Below, piece after piece: positions 8,577-18,452 of a stretch of 64,000 bases of DNA. The position numbers were made by a program, and so were the translations under genes. This DNA is from Neobacillus rhizosphaerae (GTDB lineage Bacteria > Bacillota > Bacilli > Bacillales > Cytobacillaceae), in NCBI RefSeq assembly GCF_937468385.1, contig NZ_CALBWS010000024.1, positions 22,151-86,150 on the forward strand, written 5' to 3'. A model generated the notes under the pieces. It was not told where the DNA came from. It did no database searches and saw nothing but the letters and a program-made list of their open reading frames with translations. Each line of letters opens with the position of its first letter. Within the stretch, counting starts at the first letter, position 1.

Positions 8577-10706
8577 TTATTTATTTTTACTCAAATAATA
8601 CAGAAAAACTTTTATAATAAAATAGCTGACTTCCTCTGGAAGAAGTTCCTTAATTGGTTTTAAGCGTTCACGCCCAGCTTCTTCCACCGCCTTTTCTAAA
8701 AGAGGAATATACTCACTAGGAACAAGGCTAGAGAAGTCGACATCTAATCCTTGCTGGGCACATTGGAGCAAATGGCTTTCCACGGTGCTGATAGCGAGTT
8801 CACGTTGTTCAGCAATTTCCTTTATAGATAAGTGCTTTTGATGGAAGGAAAATGTCTCCAAATGGGAATCAGTTACCGCTTTTTTGGCTGTCTTTTTCGG
8901 TATTGCCGATTCTATTTGGATTTCGCTCTGATAATCTGGATGACCTTCTAAAAAAGCACGGATAGCTTGAATAAATTCAAGTCCATATTTATTCAACTTA
9001 TGTTCCCCAACACCGCTGACCTGTAAAAACTCTTCGTTGGTTTTTGACTGCTTAGCACACATATCCTTAAGCGCGGCATCAGAGAAAATCACAAATGGCG
9101 GAACTTTTTCTGTTTCCGCAATCCGCTTCCGAACTTCTCTTAATTCTTCAAACAATGGATCATTCTTCGAAACCTGTTTAACCTGGACTGTCTCTCTGCG
9201 AAAGACTTGCTCCTTGCCAAGTAAAATATCTTTTCCTTTTTGGGAAACATAAAGAGTAGGAAACTGCCCCTGTTCAATCGCGATTAACTCCTGAGAAATT
9301 AAAAATTCAATAAAATCACTGACTTCCTTCGCCCCTTGGTCCTTCATGATTCCATAGGTTGAAAGCCGATCAAATCCTAGCTCGGTTACTTTTTTATTTT
9401 TTGAGCCGGTCAGCACCTGGGCAATGAGTGTTTTTCCAAATCTCTGTCCCATCCTAATGACACAGGACATTGTCATTTGTGCTTCCTTTGTTACATCAAT
9501 CCTTGTCCTGGAATCCGTGCAATTTCCACATCTTTCACAAGGCTCAGTTTCTTCTTCACCAAAATAGTTTAAAATAAATTCCTGCAGACAGTTTTCCGTA
9601 TGGCAATAATCCACCATCTGCTGCAGTTTTTCCAACTCTTGTGTGATTCGACTTCTATCAATCGATTGATCAATTAAGAAACGTTGAATTTGCACATCTT
9701 GAGGGGAATAAAGCAGAATGCATTCACTTTTTAGTCCATCACGACCGGCACGGCCAGCTTCCTGGTAATAGCTCTCCATATTTTTCGGTAGTTGGTAGTG
9801 AAGAACATAGCGGATATTGGATTTATCAATCCCCATCCCGAAGGCAGAGGTTGCGACCATGACTGAAGCTTTATCTTCTAAAAATCGTTCCTGCTCGCGA
9901 GCACGGTCCACATCCCCCATCCCCGCATGATACCTAGCAACATTGATGTTTTCCTTCCGCAGCCTTTCATAGAGCTGGTCGACGTTTTTCCTAGTTGCCG
10001 CGTAAATAATCCCTGCTTCTTTGTCATTCTTTTTAAGATAATCTTGAAGATACTTCACCCGGTCCTGTCCTTTAATGACTGAAAAAGAAAGGTTTTCCCG
10101 TTCAAATCCTGTGATAATCGTATTTCTTTCATCAATATTTAGCAGATGACAAATATCCTCACGGACTCTTGGCGTCGCGGTCGCCGTTAAAGCAAGAACA
10201 TTCGGCCTTTGCGGCAAGCTATCGATCATTTGTTGGATATGGCGATAACTTGGACGGAAATCATGGCCCCATTGTGAAATACAATGAGCTTCATCGACAG
10301 CAACTAAGGGGATTTCCATCTGATTAAGATCTTCAAGAAAGTCGTACGATTCCAAACGTTCCGGTGCAATGTAGAGTAATTTATATTTTCCTCGCTTTGC
10401 CTCACGCATCCTTTCATTTGCCTCATTAAAATTTAGGGAGCTATTGATAAATGTCGCTGGGATACCAATTTGAGTGAGGGCATCTACTTGGTCCTTCATT
10501 AATGAGATGAGCGGGGATATGACAATTGTGGTACCCGGAAGGATAAGGGCTGGAATTTGATAGCAAATCGATTTTCCGCCGCCAGTCGGCATGACACAAA
10601 TGGTATTTTGGCCAGCTACTACCGAATGGATGGCCTGCTCTTGGCCCTTCCGGAAGGCACTATAGCCAAAATACGATTCTAGTAAGGGCAGTGCTTTTTC
10701 AAACAA
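8577..10706 (-). CDS. recQ: ATP-dependent DNA helicase RecQ
   Basis: A superfamily 2 3'-5' DNA helicase of about 709 residues that unwinds recombination and repair intermediates. The order is as in RecQ: motif 0 and Walker A (MPTGGGKSICYQ, about residues 40-50), motif II DEAH within VAVDEAHCISQWGHDFRPSY, motif III TATAT, motif V MGIDKSNIRYVLHY and motif VI QEAGRAGRDG. An RQC zinc-binding region with CxxCxxC (CERCGNC) follows, then an HRDC domain (about 505-580) and a C-terminal helix-turn-helix-like extension as in long Bacillus RecQ. The open frame begins at a TTG at 10724, but AAAGGAG lies inside that extension, 8 nt before the TTG at 10706, which I take as the start. It is monocistronic with its own terminator. 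Confidence 0.95.
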   Translation of the reverse strand: MFEKALPLLESYFGYSAFRKGQEQAIHSVVAGQNTICVMPTGGGKSICYQIPALILPGTTIVISPLISLMKDQVDALTQIGIPATFINSSLNFNEANERMREAKRGKYKLLYIAPERLESYDFLEDLNQMEIPLVAVDEAHCISQWGHDFRPSYRHIQQMIDSLPQRPNVLALTATATPRVREDICHLLNIDERNTIITGFERENLSFSVIKGQDRVKYLQDYLKKNDKEAGIIYAATRKNVDQLYERLRKENINVARYHAGMGDVDRAREQERFLEDKASVMVATSAFGMGIDKSNIRYVLHYQLPKNMESYYQEAGRAGRDGLKSECILLYSPQDVQIQRFLIDQSIDRSRITQELEKLQQMVDYCHTENCLQEFILNYFGEEETEPCERCGNCTDSRTRIDVTKEAQMTMSCVIRMGQRFGKTLIAQVLTGSKNKKVTELGFDRLSTYGIMKDQGAKEVSDFIEFLISQELIAIEQGQFPTLYVSQKGKDILLGKEQVFRRETVQVKQVSKNDPLFEELREVRKRIAETEKVPPFVIFSDAALKDMCAKQSKTNEEFLQVSGVGEHKLNKYGLEFIQAIRAFLEGHPDYQSEIQIESAIPKKTAKKAVTDSHLETFSFHQKHLSIKEIAEQRELAISTVESHLLQCAQQGLDVDFSSLVPSEYIPLLEKAVEEAGRERLKPIKELLPEEVSYFIIKVFLYYLSKNK

Positions 10707-10881
10707 GATGGTTTCTCCTTTCAATTTGGGGATAATGTATGTAATTGTGCTAAGATAGCTTTAGTAAACTTATCTATATTATACCTTGATTTTTCAGGTT
10801 TTGTTAAAGATTATTATGTTGTAACTCTTATTATTATAAGATACTCTGAAAGATTAAGAGTGTTATAGAATGGAGGAAAAT

Positions 10882-11526
10882 ATGACAATTAAAGCAGTGA
10901 TTTTTGATTTTGATGGAACCATTATTGATACTGAAACGATTTGGTTTGAAGTTTACCAGGAAATCCTGAAAGAAACATATGAAATGGAATTGCCACTAGC
11001 GGAATTTGCAAAATGTATCGGTACCACAGATGAGGGGTTTTTTCTATACATAGAAAACCAAACCGGAATGAAGATTGATAAACAAGAAATAAAAAATTTA
11101 GCAACAGAATGCTTTTTAGAAAAAAAGGGAATCTTAGAGGTTCGTGAAGGGGTAAAAGAAAAACTAGATGAAGCTAAGGAACTTGGATATAAGATTGGAC
11201 TTGCTTCTAGTTCATCTCGGGAATGGGTGGAAGGATTCCTTAGACAATTTGAACTTTGGGATTATTTCTCGGTGATAAAAACAAAAGAAGATGTAGCTAA
11301 AGTTAAACCCGATCCCGCACTTTATTTACAGGCTTTAGCAGAATTACAAGTGGAACCACAAGAGGCATTGGCAATAGAAGATTCGCTTAATGGAGCACTT
11401 GCAGCAATCGAAGCTGGGATGGAATGCATCGTTATCCCCAATCAGGTTACATCCTTTTTAAACTTTCATGAAAAGGCTGTTCGTTCTGAATCATTTTTTG
11501 ATTTTAGCTTTAAAAAAATCAAATAA
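10882..11526 (+). CDS. HAD-superfamily hydrolase, YhcW/beta-phosphoglucomutase-like
   Basis: A cytoplasmic phosphatase or phosphomutase-like enzyme of about 214 residues. HAD motif I is DFDGTIIDTE near the N terminus (nucleophile and acid/base Asp), motif II is ASSS, motif III has the Lys of KVKPDPALYL, and motif IV is EDSLNGALAA. A helical cap of about 60 residues sits between motifs I and II, which makes it subclass I. The pattern strongly resembles B. subtilis YhcW. GGAGG lies 5 nt before the ATG at 10882 and overlaps an earlier in-frame ATG at 10870, so 10882 is preferred. The substrate is not predictable. Confidence 0.85.
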   Translation: MTIKAVIFDFDGTIIDTETIWFEVYQEILKETYEMELPLAEFAKCIGTTDEGFFLYIENQTGMKIDKQEIKNLATECFLEKKGILEVREGVKEKLDEAKELGYKIGLASSSSREWVEGFLRQFELWDYFSVIKTKEDVAKVKPDPALYLQALAELQVEPQEALAIEDSLNGALAAIEAGMECIVIPNQVTSFLNFHEKAVRSESFFDFSFKKIK

Positions 11527-11536
11527 GAGAAAAATT

Positions 11537-11574
11537 AGACTGCCGATTGATCCCCGGCAGTCTATGCTTTTTTA
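11537..11574. terminator. Bidirectional terminator between convergent genes
   Basis: AGACTGCC (11537-11544) pairs with GGCAGTCT (11556-11563). It is followed by ATGCTTTTTT on the plus strand and by AATTTTTCTC on the minus strand. It separates the HAD gene from the end of the acyl-CoA operon. Confidence 0.85.
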
Positions 11575-12669
11575 AAACAGGATATTATTTAATATTTCAT
11601 CTTTATGCTCGCCTTTTTTAGGCGGTGGGGCAATCGATTCCTGATCTAGGTCACTATGCATTTTAACTTGATAATCACCCCAGGAAGAAGCAAAAATAAG
11701 TTCCTTCTCTTTAAAATATGGATTTTCCTGAAGTTCTCCGACTTCAAGCACGGGTGCCATACAGCAATCTACCTTTTGAGCGAATTCAATCCACTCATAA
11801 AAAGTTTTTCTTTTAAAAAGAGCAGTGATTTCTTGAAAAACAGGGTTAGACTCATCCGTTTTTGAAAAATGAGCCCGGACCCAGTCCTCACGACCTTGCG
11901 CACTACAAAAGTTCTGCCAAAACTTAGGCTCTAACGCTCCTAAGCTCATAAAACGTTCGTCCATTGTTTCATATAATCCATATGAAATGATGCTTCCGTT
12001 TAAAGCATTAATGCCTGTACCCTCACCCGTTTCTTGTTCAACCATGACGTGATTTCCCAGTAATGACACCAACTGATCGGTGATAGAAATGGAATGATAG
12101 CTTCCTTGCCCCGACAAAAATCTTGAAACAAGTCCAGCCAGAATCCGTTCATTCGCTGCATACCCACCCAAATAATCCGCGATTGTGATAGAGGGGTGGA
12201 TGGGCCTGCCTTGTTTATCCTTTAACTGAGCCAGGACTCCACTTAATGCCATGTAATTGAGATCATGATTGCCAAGTTTACTCAACAGTCCTTCCTGACC
12301 GTAGCCAGAAATGGAACAGTAGACGATATCAGACTTCACTTTTTGAACTGCCTCATATCCGAGTCCGAGTTTCTCCATCACTCCCGGTCTGAAGCTCTCA
12401 ATCACAACATCGGCATTGGCAATTAATTTTAACGTTGTTTCGACGCCTTCCTTTTCCTTTAAATTAAGGGTTATGCTTTTTTTCTGGCGGTTGTTCGCGA
12501 GAAAAACAAGTCCATTTCCCCGTTTAGAAATCCCCGTATTTCGAGCAGGATCTCCTCCTGGCGGTTCCACCTTAATAATTTCTGCACCCATTTCAGCTAA
12601 TCTCAATGTAGCATAAGGTCCGGGCAGATAGTTGGTAAAATCAATGACTTTTACCCCTTGCAGCATCAT
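11572..12669 (-). CDS. CaiB/BaiF family protein, probable alpha-methylacyl-CoA racemase
   Basis: A 365-residue family III CoA-binding protein. The N-terminal motif LPGPYATLRLAEMGAEIIKVEPPGGDPAR is typical of the family. It is usually called a CoA-transferase, but three residues fit alpha-methylacyl-CoA racemase: His135 in NHDLNY, Asp165 in IADYLGG and Glu247 in LEPKFW. His and Asp are 30 residues apart, as in the mycobacterial racemase (His126, Asp156, Glu241, from memory). The reaction would be the (2R)/(2S) epimerisation of 2-methylacyl-CoA before beta-oxidation. The ATG follows AAAGGGG. It is the last gene of the acyl-CoA operon, 12 nt behind the ligase. A transferase role remains possible, since Asp165 also matches the transferase nucleophile region. 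Confidence 0.72.
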   Translation of the reverse strand: MMLQGVKVIDFTNYLPGPYATLRLAEMGAEIIKVEPPGGDPARNTGISKRGNGLVFLANNRQKKSITLNLKEKEGVETTLKLIANADVVIESFRPGVMEKLGLGYEAVQKVKSDIVYCSISGYGQEGLLSKLGNHDLNYMALSGVLAQLKDKQGRPIHPSITIADYLGGYAANERILAGLVSRFLSGQGSYHSISITDQLVSLLGNHVMVEQETGEGTGINALNGSIISYGLYETMDERFMSLGALEPKFWQNFCSAQGREDWVRAHFSKTDESNPVFQEITALFKRKTFYEWIEFAQKVDCCMAPVLEVGELQENPYFKEKELIFASSWGDYQVKMHSDLDQESIAPPPKKGEHKDEILNNILF

Positions 12670-12681
12670 CAGACCCCTTTC

Positions 12682-14256
12682 TCACGAATTAGTTGAGCCT
12701 GGGGTAAAAATCTCCTCCAGCTGCTTACGAAGAACAAATTTTTGAATTTTACCGCTAGCATTACGCGGCAGTGCTTCTGAGAAAACATATTTGCGTGGGC
12801 GCTTATAGTTTGCAAGACTTTCACTATTTTTGCAGTATTCATCTAACTCTTGCTCAGTTATTGTTTGATCTTTTTTTACAACAAAAGCGGTTACCGATTC
12901 GCCCCAGCGGTCATCGGGTTGGCCAACTACCGCGACATCAAGGACGCCTTGATGTCCGTGTAAAACATCCTCAACCTCGCGTGGATAAATGTTTTCCCCA
13001 CCACTGATAATCATGTCGTCAACCCGGTCATTCACAAACAGGAAACCATCTTCATCGAGATAACCAATGTCTCTTGAATAGTACCAGCCTTTATACATCG
13101 CTTTTTTCGTCGCTTCCTCATGATTGAAATAGCCGGTCATCAAACACGGTCCTTGAACAATAATCTCACCGGTTTCACCCACCGGAACGACATCATCAGG
13201 ATCGGATGGCCCGTCTTCTCTTGTCCGGACAATTCGGATATCATGATTTAGTGCCGCCTGTCCAGCAGAACCCGCTTTTCGCAGCTGGTCGGCCTCCGAC
13301 AAGAAGGTAATCGCAGGTCCCATTTCTGTCATCCCATAGGCTTGAACTAATGAGATCCCAAAACGGTCATGGAGAGCATGAACAAGAGATGGAGCCATTG
13401 GAGCGGCACCATATAAACCTTGCTTCAAACTTGATAAGTCATATTGACTCAAGTCCTCTTGAAGGAGCATATTCCACATCGTCGGAGCCGCAAAGAACCT
13501 TGTAATCTTTTCTTTTTCAATTAATGAGAGAATTGCTTTTGGATTAAATTGGTGCAAGATGACATTTTTTGCACCTATATGCACCCTTGGCAGGAAAGCG
13601 CAATGCAGTTCGGCGCAATGGAACATCGGGGCGGTCACGAGACCAACATCTTCCGCTTCCATCTTACTTGCAGCAATACAAAGGAGGCTTTGGTTCACCA
13701 TATTGCGATGAATATGCATAACACCTTTTGGTCTTCCAGTTGTTCCACTTGTATATATAAACGCATAGATATCGTTCTCATCGACTTCAACTTGAATATC
13801 CTCGGTTAATGCCGAGGCGACTTTTTCTTGATAACTGGCAGCGTATTCAGGTTTGTCTTCATCAATAAACCAGAAGGAGATTTTATCGAAGCGATTTGCT
13901 ATTGCCGAAACGACAGGCTCTAAAGCTTTTTCAAAAAGAACAACCTTTGGAGCGGCATCAGATAAAATATAAGCCACTTCCTCCGGCATGAGGCGGAAAT
14001 TAATCGGATTAAAAACGGCGCCGATTTTCGCACAGGCAAAAAAGGCTGTCCCTAATTCCTCGGTATTAAACATGAACGTGGAAACGCGGTCCCCTTTTTT
14101 CACACCTTCGTTTATCAGGGCATTTGCAAGCCGATTGACCTGTTCACTCCATTCGTGATAGGTGTAGCGGACATTTTTTCGAACATCATACAGTGCTTCC
14201 TTGTTCGGAAACTTTTTCACTGTTAAATCAAAGATTTTTCCGATTGTTATAGTCAT
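12682..14256 (-). CDS. AMP-forming acyl-CoA synthetase (class I adenylate-forming)
   Basis: A 524-residue ligase that activates a carboxylic acid to its CoA thioester via acyl-AMP. The P-loop YTSGTTGRPKGVMH (about residues 169-182), the A5 motif YGMTEMGP (about 307-314), the A7/A8 region YYSRDIGYLDEDGFLFVNDRVDDMI (about 390-414) and the catalytic Lys in NASGKIQKF (about 502-510) are all intact. It resembles long- and medium-chain or steroid-side-chain ligases (FadD3-like) rather than acetyl-CoA synthetase. It is the second ligase in the cluster and lies between thiolase and racemase, so it probably acts on an acid from the same pathway. Confidence 0.88.
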   Translation of the reverse strand: MTITIGKIFDLTVKKFPNKEALYDVRKNVRYTYHEWSEQVNRLANALINEGVKKGDRVSTFMFNTEELGTAFFACAKIGAVFNPINFRLMPEEVAYILSDAAPKVVLFEKALEPVVSAIANRFDKISFWFIDEDKPEYAASYQEKVASALTEDIQVEVDENDIYAFIYTSGTTGRPKGVMHIHRNMVNQSLLCIAASKMEAEDVGLVTAPMFHCAELHCAFLPRVHIGAKNVILHQFNPKAILSLIEKEKITRFFAAPTMWNMLLQEDLSQYDLSSLKQGLYGAAPMAPSLVHALHDRFGISLVQAYGMTEMGPAITFLSEADQLRKAGSAGQAALNHDIRIVRTREDGPSDPDDVVPVGETGEIIVQGPCLMTGYFNHEEATKKAMYKGWYYSRDIGYLDEDGFLFVNDRVDDMIISGGENIYPREVEDVLHGHQGVLDVAVVGQPDDRWGESVTAFVVKKDQTITEQELDEYCKNSESLANYKRPRKYVFSEALPRNASGKIQKFVLRKQLEEIFTPGSTNS

Positions 14257-14290
14257 TATTTCGCCTCCATTTTTTGAAAATGCAATGTTA

Positions 14291-15448
14291 TTAATCTAAA
14301 CGCTCAATAATCGTCGCGTTGGCCATTCCATGACCTTCACACATCGTTTGCAATCCGTAGCGTCCACCAGTGCGCTCGAGCTCATGCATCATTGTCACCA
14401 TTAAACGAGCTCCGCTGCCGCCTAACGGGTGACCAAGGGCAATCGCACCACCATTCGGATTCAACTTCGCCGGGTCAGCACCCGTGTCTTTTAACCAGGC
14501 AAGCGGAACAGGGGCAAACGCTTCGTTGACTTCAAACACATCAATATCATCAATCGATAGACCTGATTTTTCTAGTGCTTTTTTTGAAGCAGGAATCGGT
14601 CCAGTCAGCATCAAAGTTGGATCTGAACCAACAACCACGCGGGTATGAACACGGAATCGCGGTTTAAGCCCGAGTTCTTCCGCTTTTTCGCGTGACATCA
14701 GTAATAAGGCTGCTGCCCCGTCGCTAATTTGACTGGAATTGCCTGCATGAATAACTCCGTCTTCCTTGAAGGAAGTCCGCAACCCAGCCAACGCTTCTAG
14801 CGATGTTCCTTTCCTTGGTCCTGAATCTTCCTTAATAACTGCTGGTGTTCCATCTGGGAGGTTCACTTCGAGCGGGAAAATTTCTCTTGAGAAATAGCCT
14901 TCTTCCTGGGCTTTTAGTGCTTTTTGATGACTCTCAAGCGAAAATTGATCAAGCTCTTCTCTTGTAAAACCGTAGTTTTCAGCAATCCGTTCCGCTGATA
15001 GCCCTTGATGAATCATTTCATACTTCGATGTTAATTTTGGACTAAAATGTTCTTCTGCCCCTTTATAGTTAGAACCCATTGGAACGCGAGACATGCTCTC
15101 AACCCCACCGGCAATGACCACTTCCATATCACCGGCAAGGATAGCCTGGGCAGCAAAGTGAACAGCCTGTTGGCTCGAGCCGCATTGACGATCAATTGTT
15201 GTCCCGGGAACTTCGATTGGAAAGCCGGCAATTAGGGAAGCTACTCTGGCAATATCGCCTGCTTGTTCACCTGCTTGGGTGACACATCCTAAAATAACAT
15301 CCTCAACAATCGCTGGATTAATCCCCGCTCGACTGACGAGTTCCTTTAATGTCTGCCCTGCTAGGTCATCTGGGCGAATATCCTTTAAAACTCCATTTCT
15401 TCTTCCTAGAGGGGTGCGAACACCCTCGACAATTACTACTTCACGCAT
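14291..15448 (-). CDS. Acetyl-CoA C-acyltransferase (thiolase)
   Basis: A 385-residue degradative-type thiolase, which cleaves 3-ketoacyl-CoA with CoA in the last step of beta-oxidation. The acyl-accepting Cys is Cys89 in DRQCGSSQQA. The NEAFA motif reads NEAFAPVP, the active-site His is in GGAIALGHPLGGSGAR and the C-terminal catalytic Cys is in CEGHGMAN. Length fits tetrameric thiolases. It lies between acyl-CoA dehydrogenase (73 nt gap) and ligase (34 nt gap) on the same strand, forming an operon. The two active-site cysteines and the His are present, so it should be active. Chain-length preference cannot be read. Confidence 0.92.
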   Translation of the reverse strand: MREVVIVEGVRTPLGRRNGVLKDIRPDDLAGQTLKELVSRAGINPAIVEDVILGCVTQAGEQAGDIARVASLIAGFPIEVPGTTIDRQCGSSQQAVHFAAQAILAGDMEVVIAGGVESMSRVPMGSNYKGAEEHFSPKLTSKYEMIHQGLSAERIAENYGFTREELDQFSLESHQKALKAQEEGYFSREIFPLEVNLPDGTPAVIKEDSGPRKGTSLEALAGLRTSFKEDGVIHAGNSSQISDGAAALLLMSREKAEELGLKPRFRVHTRVVVGSDPTLMLTGPIPASKKALEKSGLSIDDIDVFEVNEAFAPVPLAWLKDTGADPAKLNPNGGAIALGHPLGGSGARLMVTMMHELERTGGRYGLQTMCEGHGMANATIIERLD

Positions 15449-15521
15449 ATGTGTATTCCTCTCTTTCTATAATTCTTGATAATTGTCTACCATTTTTATA
15501 GCTTAGTTTTCCATTCCCTTT

Positions 15522-16667
15522 TTATAATCCTAAATTTTTTGCAATAATCGTTTTCATAATTTCATTGGTCCCGGCGTAGATGCTCGAAACCGGTATATCA
15601 CGAAACCTTCTAGCAATCTCGTATTCTTCCATATAACCGTAACCGCCATGGAGCTGCATACACTCCGATGCAATCTTCTTGGCGATTTCGGTCAGTTTCC
15701 ATTTTGCCATCGATACCTTCGTCACCACGTTTTTCCCTTCAATATGTTCGGCAATTAATTGGTCTAAAAAGGCTCTGCCCATTTCAATATCGGTAGCCAT
15801 TTCGACCATTTTAAACTGTGTATTTTGAAACTGTCCGACTGGTTTTCCGAACGCTTCACGACTTTTCACGTAATCCAGAGTCATTTTCAGCATGACTTCT
15901 GACGAAGTTTGTGCCCCTATCGCGACAAGTAGGCGTTCCTGTTGGAGTTTTTCCATTAAATAAAGGAAGCCCTTGCCTTCCTCGCCAAGCAGGTTTTCCT
16001 TTGGCACTTTACAATCCTCAAAAATTAGTTCTGCAGTATCTTGGCAATGCAAACCAACCTTGTTTAGCTTTCTACCTCTTGAAAAACCGGGCGTATCTCG
16101 TTCAATGACGAGCAGGCTGACGCCTTTATGTTTTGGAACTACTTGGAGGTCGGTCTTAACAGCCACTACAACGAGATCGGATTGGATACCATTGGTGATG
16201 AACGTCTTTTGGCCATTGACAATATAGTGGTCACCTTCAAGCTTAGCCGTTGTTTTGATATTAGCTAAGTCAGAACCAGTACCGGGCTCGGTCATCGCAA
16301 TCGCTGTAATGATATCTCCAGTGACACACTTCGGCAGCCAACGCTGCTTTTGTTCTTCTGTTCCGTACGAGGTGATGTAGGGCACGACAATATCATTATG
16401 GAGACCAAACCCAACTAACCCCGAGCCTACTCGTTCCAGCTCCTCATTAATAACAACCGCAAATCCCCAGTCTACCTCACTTCCGCCGAATCGCTCATCG
16501 ATATCAGGACAAAGAAAGCCTTGTCCGCCCATCTTCTTCCAAAAAGCCCGGGGAATCATCCGTGCTTCCTCCCACTGTTCATAAAAGGGATATGCTTCTT
16601 TCTCCAAAAACTTTCTTAAAGACTGGCGAAAAATTTCATGATCTTCATTTAAGTATGGATGCTTCAT
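15522..16667 (-). CDS. Acyl-CoA dehydrogenase, long-chain/branched-chain type
   Basis: A 381-residue flavoprotein that introduces the C2-C3 double bond in acyl-CoA, passing electrons to ETF. It has the N-terminal helical domain, the central FAD-binding strands (AIAMTEPGTGSDLANIKTTA) and the C-terminal domain with LHGGYGYMEEYEIARRFRD. The C-terminal motif is YAGTNEIMK, with Ala where medium- and short-chain enzymes carry the catalytic Glu. A Glu in LQQERLLVA is at the place used by long-chain and isovaleryl dehydrogenases. This is consistent with long or branched substrates. It is read with the ligase gene 213 bp upstream, or from a promoter of its own that I could not find. Confidence 0.9.
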   Translation of the reverse strand: MKHPYLNEDHEIFRQSLRKFLEKEAYPFYEQWEEARMIPRAFWKKMGGQGFLCPDIDERFGGSEVDWGFAVVINEELERVGSGLVGFGLHNDIVVPYITSYGTEEQKQRWLPKCVTGDIITAIAMTEPGTGSDLANIKTTAKLEGDHYIVNGQKTFITNGIQSDLVVVAVKTDLQVVPKHKGVSLLVIERDTPGFSRGRKLNKVGLHCQDTAELIFEDCKVPKENLLGEEGKGFLYLMEKLQQERLLVAIGAQTSSEVMLKMTLDYVKSREAFGKPVGQFQNTQFKMVEMATDIEMGRAFLDQLIAEHIEGKNVVTKVSMAKWKLTEIAKKIASECMQLHGGYGYMEEYEIARRFRDIPVSSIYAGTNEIMKTIIAKNLGL

Positions 16668-16770
16668 ATTATTTACCTCACTTTCATGTTTGAAAACGCT
16701 TTCTTGTGGTATTTTCAGAACGTTAACTTGGTGGATATTCCTGTTTAATTGACGTATCTATATTTTTTAG

Positions 16771-16880
16771 GTCGACAGCTTCGATTTTTTTTAGTTGATA
16801 GCTACCATTTTCGGATGGATTTCTACAAATTCTAAGTCCATATCCATAAATCCGTACTACTTATCAATAAATCCGATAAT
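16771..16880. repeat. Degenerate tandem array, period about 21 bp (array 2)
   Basis: The pair GTCGACAGCTTCGATTTT/GTTGATAGCTACCATTTT lies 23 bp apart (16771, 16794). It is followed by units centred on TCTACAAATTC, TCCATAAATCC and TCAATAAATCC, each 21 bp apart (anchors 16826, 16847, 16868). The array fills most of the gap between ligase stop and dehydrogenase start. It does not share sequence with the other arrays except the A/T-rich core. Confidence 0.55.
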
Positions 16881-18407
16881 CTACAACAATTTCTCAGTGC
16901 TCATTTGATTCATGCTCTGACGAAGCTGATATTTTAAGATTTTCCCTGAAGCATTTCTTGGTAATTGCGGCTCAATAAAGATTTTTCTAGGAACCTTATA
17001 GCCTGCCAGCTTCTGACGGCAGAAACTGCGCAGTTCAGCCTCATCAATCATTGCGCCCTCTTTTGGGACAATCACTGCACATACGGCCTCTCCCCAGACC
17101 TCATCCGGTAAACCGATAATGGCTGCGTCGAGGATATCCGAATGCTCGAAAAGAACACCTTCCACCTCAACGGAATATACATTTTCCCCGCCGGAGATAA
17201 TCATGTCCTTTTTCCTGTCAACTAACGTGATATAGCCCTCATCATCAATTGTTGCTAAATCTCCTGTATAAAGCCAGCCATCCTTCAACGCGCTCTTCGT
17301 TTCCTCCGGTTTTTTATAATATTCCTTCATCACCATCGGACTGCGGACAATAAATTCACCAATCACACCCGGAAGAACATCCCTACCTTCTTCATTAACA
17401 ACCCTTGTTTCCGTCATGAAGATTGGTTTCCCACCTTTGAGTTTATGTCCTTCTGGATCCAGTAGAATCCCGCCTGGTCCCGCTTCTGTCAAACCGCATA
17501 AATTATAAAATTGGTCCGTTTTAAATAGCTCCATGCTCCTTCTAACAAGTTCAGGCGCCATTGGAGCAGCACCATATCCAACTCTCTTAATAGAAGATAA
17601 ATCGTAATCGGCCGCATTGGGTACTTGGAGAAGAAAGTTATACATGGCTGGTACGGCAAATAGATGAGTAATTTTATGTTCTTGAATCACTTGAAGTGTT
17701 TTAACTGGATGGAAATCGCGATGGATTATGTGAGTTGAACCAAGGGCAACACCGGAAATTAGGAACAGGTTTAGCTGAGCTGAATGGAATAGCGGTGCGA
17801 GGTGAAGTATCCGCTCATGCTGTCCTATCTCCATATTAATGACGACAGAAATTCCTACTTTAAAAATTTGACTATGATCAAAGAGGGCACCCTTTGGTCT
17901 ACCTGTCGTGCCCGAAGTGTATAAAATTTCTACATCATCCGTCTCGGAAACCTCAACATCTGGTTCGTTAATATTGTCTGATAATACTTTTTCATAGGAA
18001 TAGAAGCCCACAGTTTCCGGTTCACCAACTGTAATCACTTGACGGACAATCGTTCCTTGTTTCGCCTCAGCAATCGTTTGTTCAAATTCCTTGTCACACA
18101 CCACAATGGTCGCATCCGATTGTTCTAAAATGTACTGAACCTCTGTAGTGGTTAATCGAAAATTGATGGGGACTAGGACAGCACCAATTTTGGCAGCAGC
18201 AAAAAAGGTAAACACAAAGTGTTCCGAATTCTTCATCATTAAAGCAAATTTGTCACCTTTGTTAACTCCCTGCTCCAACAGACCATGGGCAAGCATGTTT
18301 ACTTCTTCATTAAATTGGCGATACGTATAGCTTCTTCCTTCACATTCGATTGCTAGTAATTCTGGATACTTGCGGGAAGTTTGAGACAAGAGACTTCCGA
18401 TATTCAT
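16881..18407 (-). CDS. Long-chain fatty-acid--CoA ligase-like AMP-forming enzyme
   Basis: An acyl-CoA synthetase of about 508 residues. The motifs are intact: P-loop YTSGTTGRPKGALFDH, CGLTEAGPGG in the A5 position, YTGDLATIDDEGYITLVDRKKDMI (A7/A8) and the catalytic Lys in NASGKILKY. The frame is open to an ATG at 18443, but the ATG at 18407 has AGGAGG 8 nt upstream and lies downstream of the sigma-54 promoter, whose start site would fall near 18443. So 18407 is the start. It heads the acyl-CoA catabolic operon and would activate the incoming acid. Confidence 0.9.
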   Translation of the reverse strand: MNIGSLLSQTSRKYPELLAIECEGRSYTYRQFNEEVNMLAHGLLEQGVNKGDKFALMMKNSEHFVFTFFAAAKIGAVLVPINFRLTTTEVQYILEQSDATIVVCDKEFEQTIAEAKQGTIVRQVITVGEPETVGFYSYEKVLSDNINEPDVEVSETDDVEILYTSGTTGRPKGALFDHSQIFKVGISVVINMEIGQHERILHLAPLFHSAQLNLFLISGVALGSTHIIHRDFHPVKTLQVIQEHKITHLFAVPAMYNFLLQVPNAADYDLSSIKRVGYGAAPMAPELVRRSMELFKTDQFYNLCGLTEAGPGGILLDPEGHKLKGGKPIFMTETRVVNEEGRDVLPGVIGEFIVRSPMVMKEYYKKPEETKSALKDGWLYTGDLATIDDEGYITLVDRKKDMIISGGENVYSVEVEGVLFEHSDILDAAIIGLPDEVWGEAVCAVIVPKEGAMIDEAELRSFCRQKLAGYKVPRKIFIEPQLPRNASGKILKYQLRQSMNQMSTEKLL

Positions 18408-18452
18408 TTGACGTTCCTCCTTTGCCCTTTTAATCGTATCCAATCTTTACCT

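Noticed and set aside
11572..12669. Simple call as CoA-transferase
   Set aside because: The His135-Asp165-Glu247 set fits the racemase branch better; kept as an alternative.
16668..16880. Sigma-54 promoter before the acyl-CoA dehydrogenase
   Set aside because: No GG-N10-GC pair on the minus strand in this gap; the gene is more likely read from the ligase promoter.
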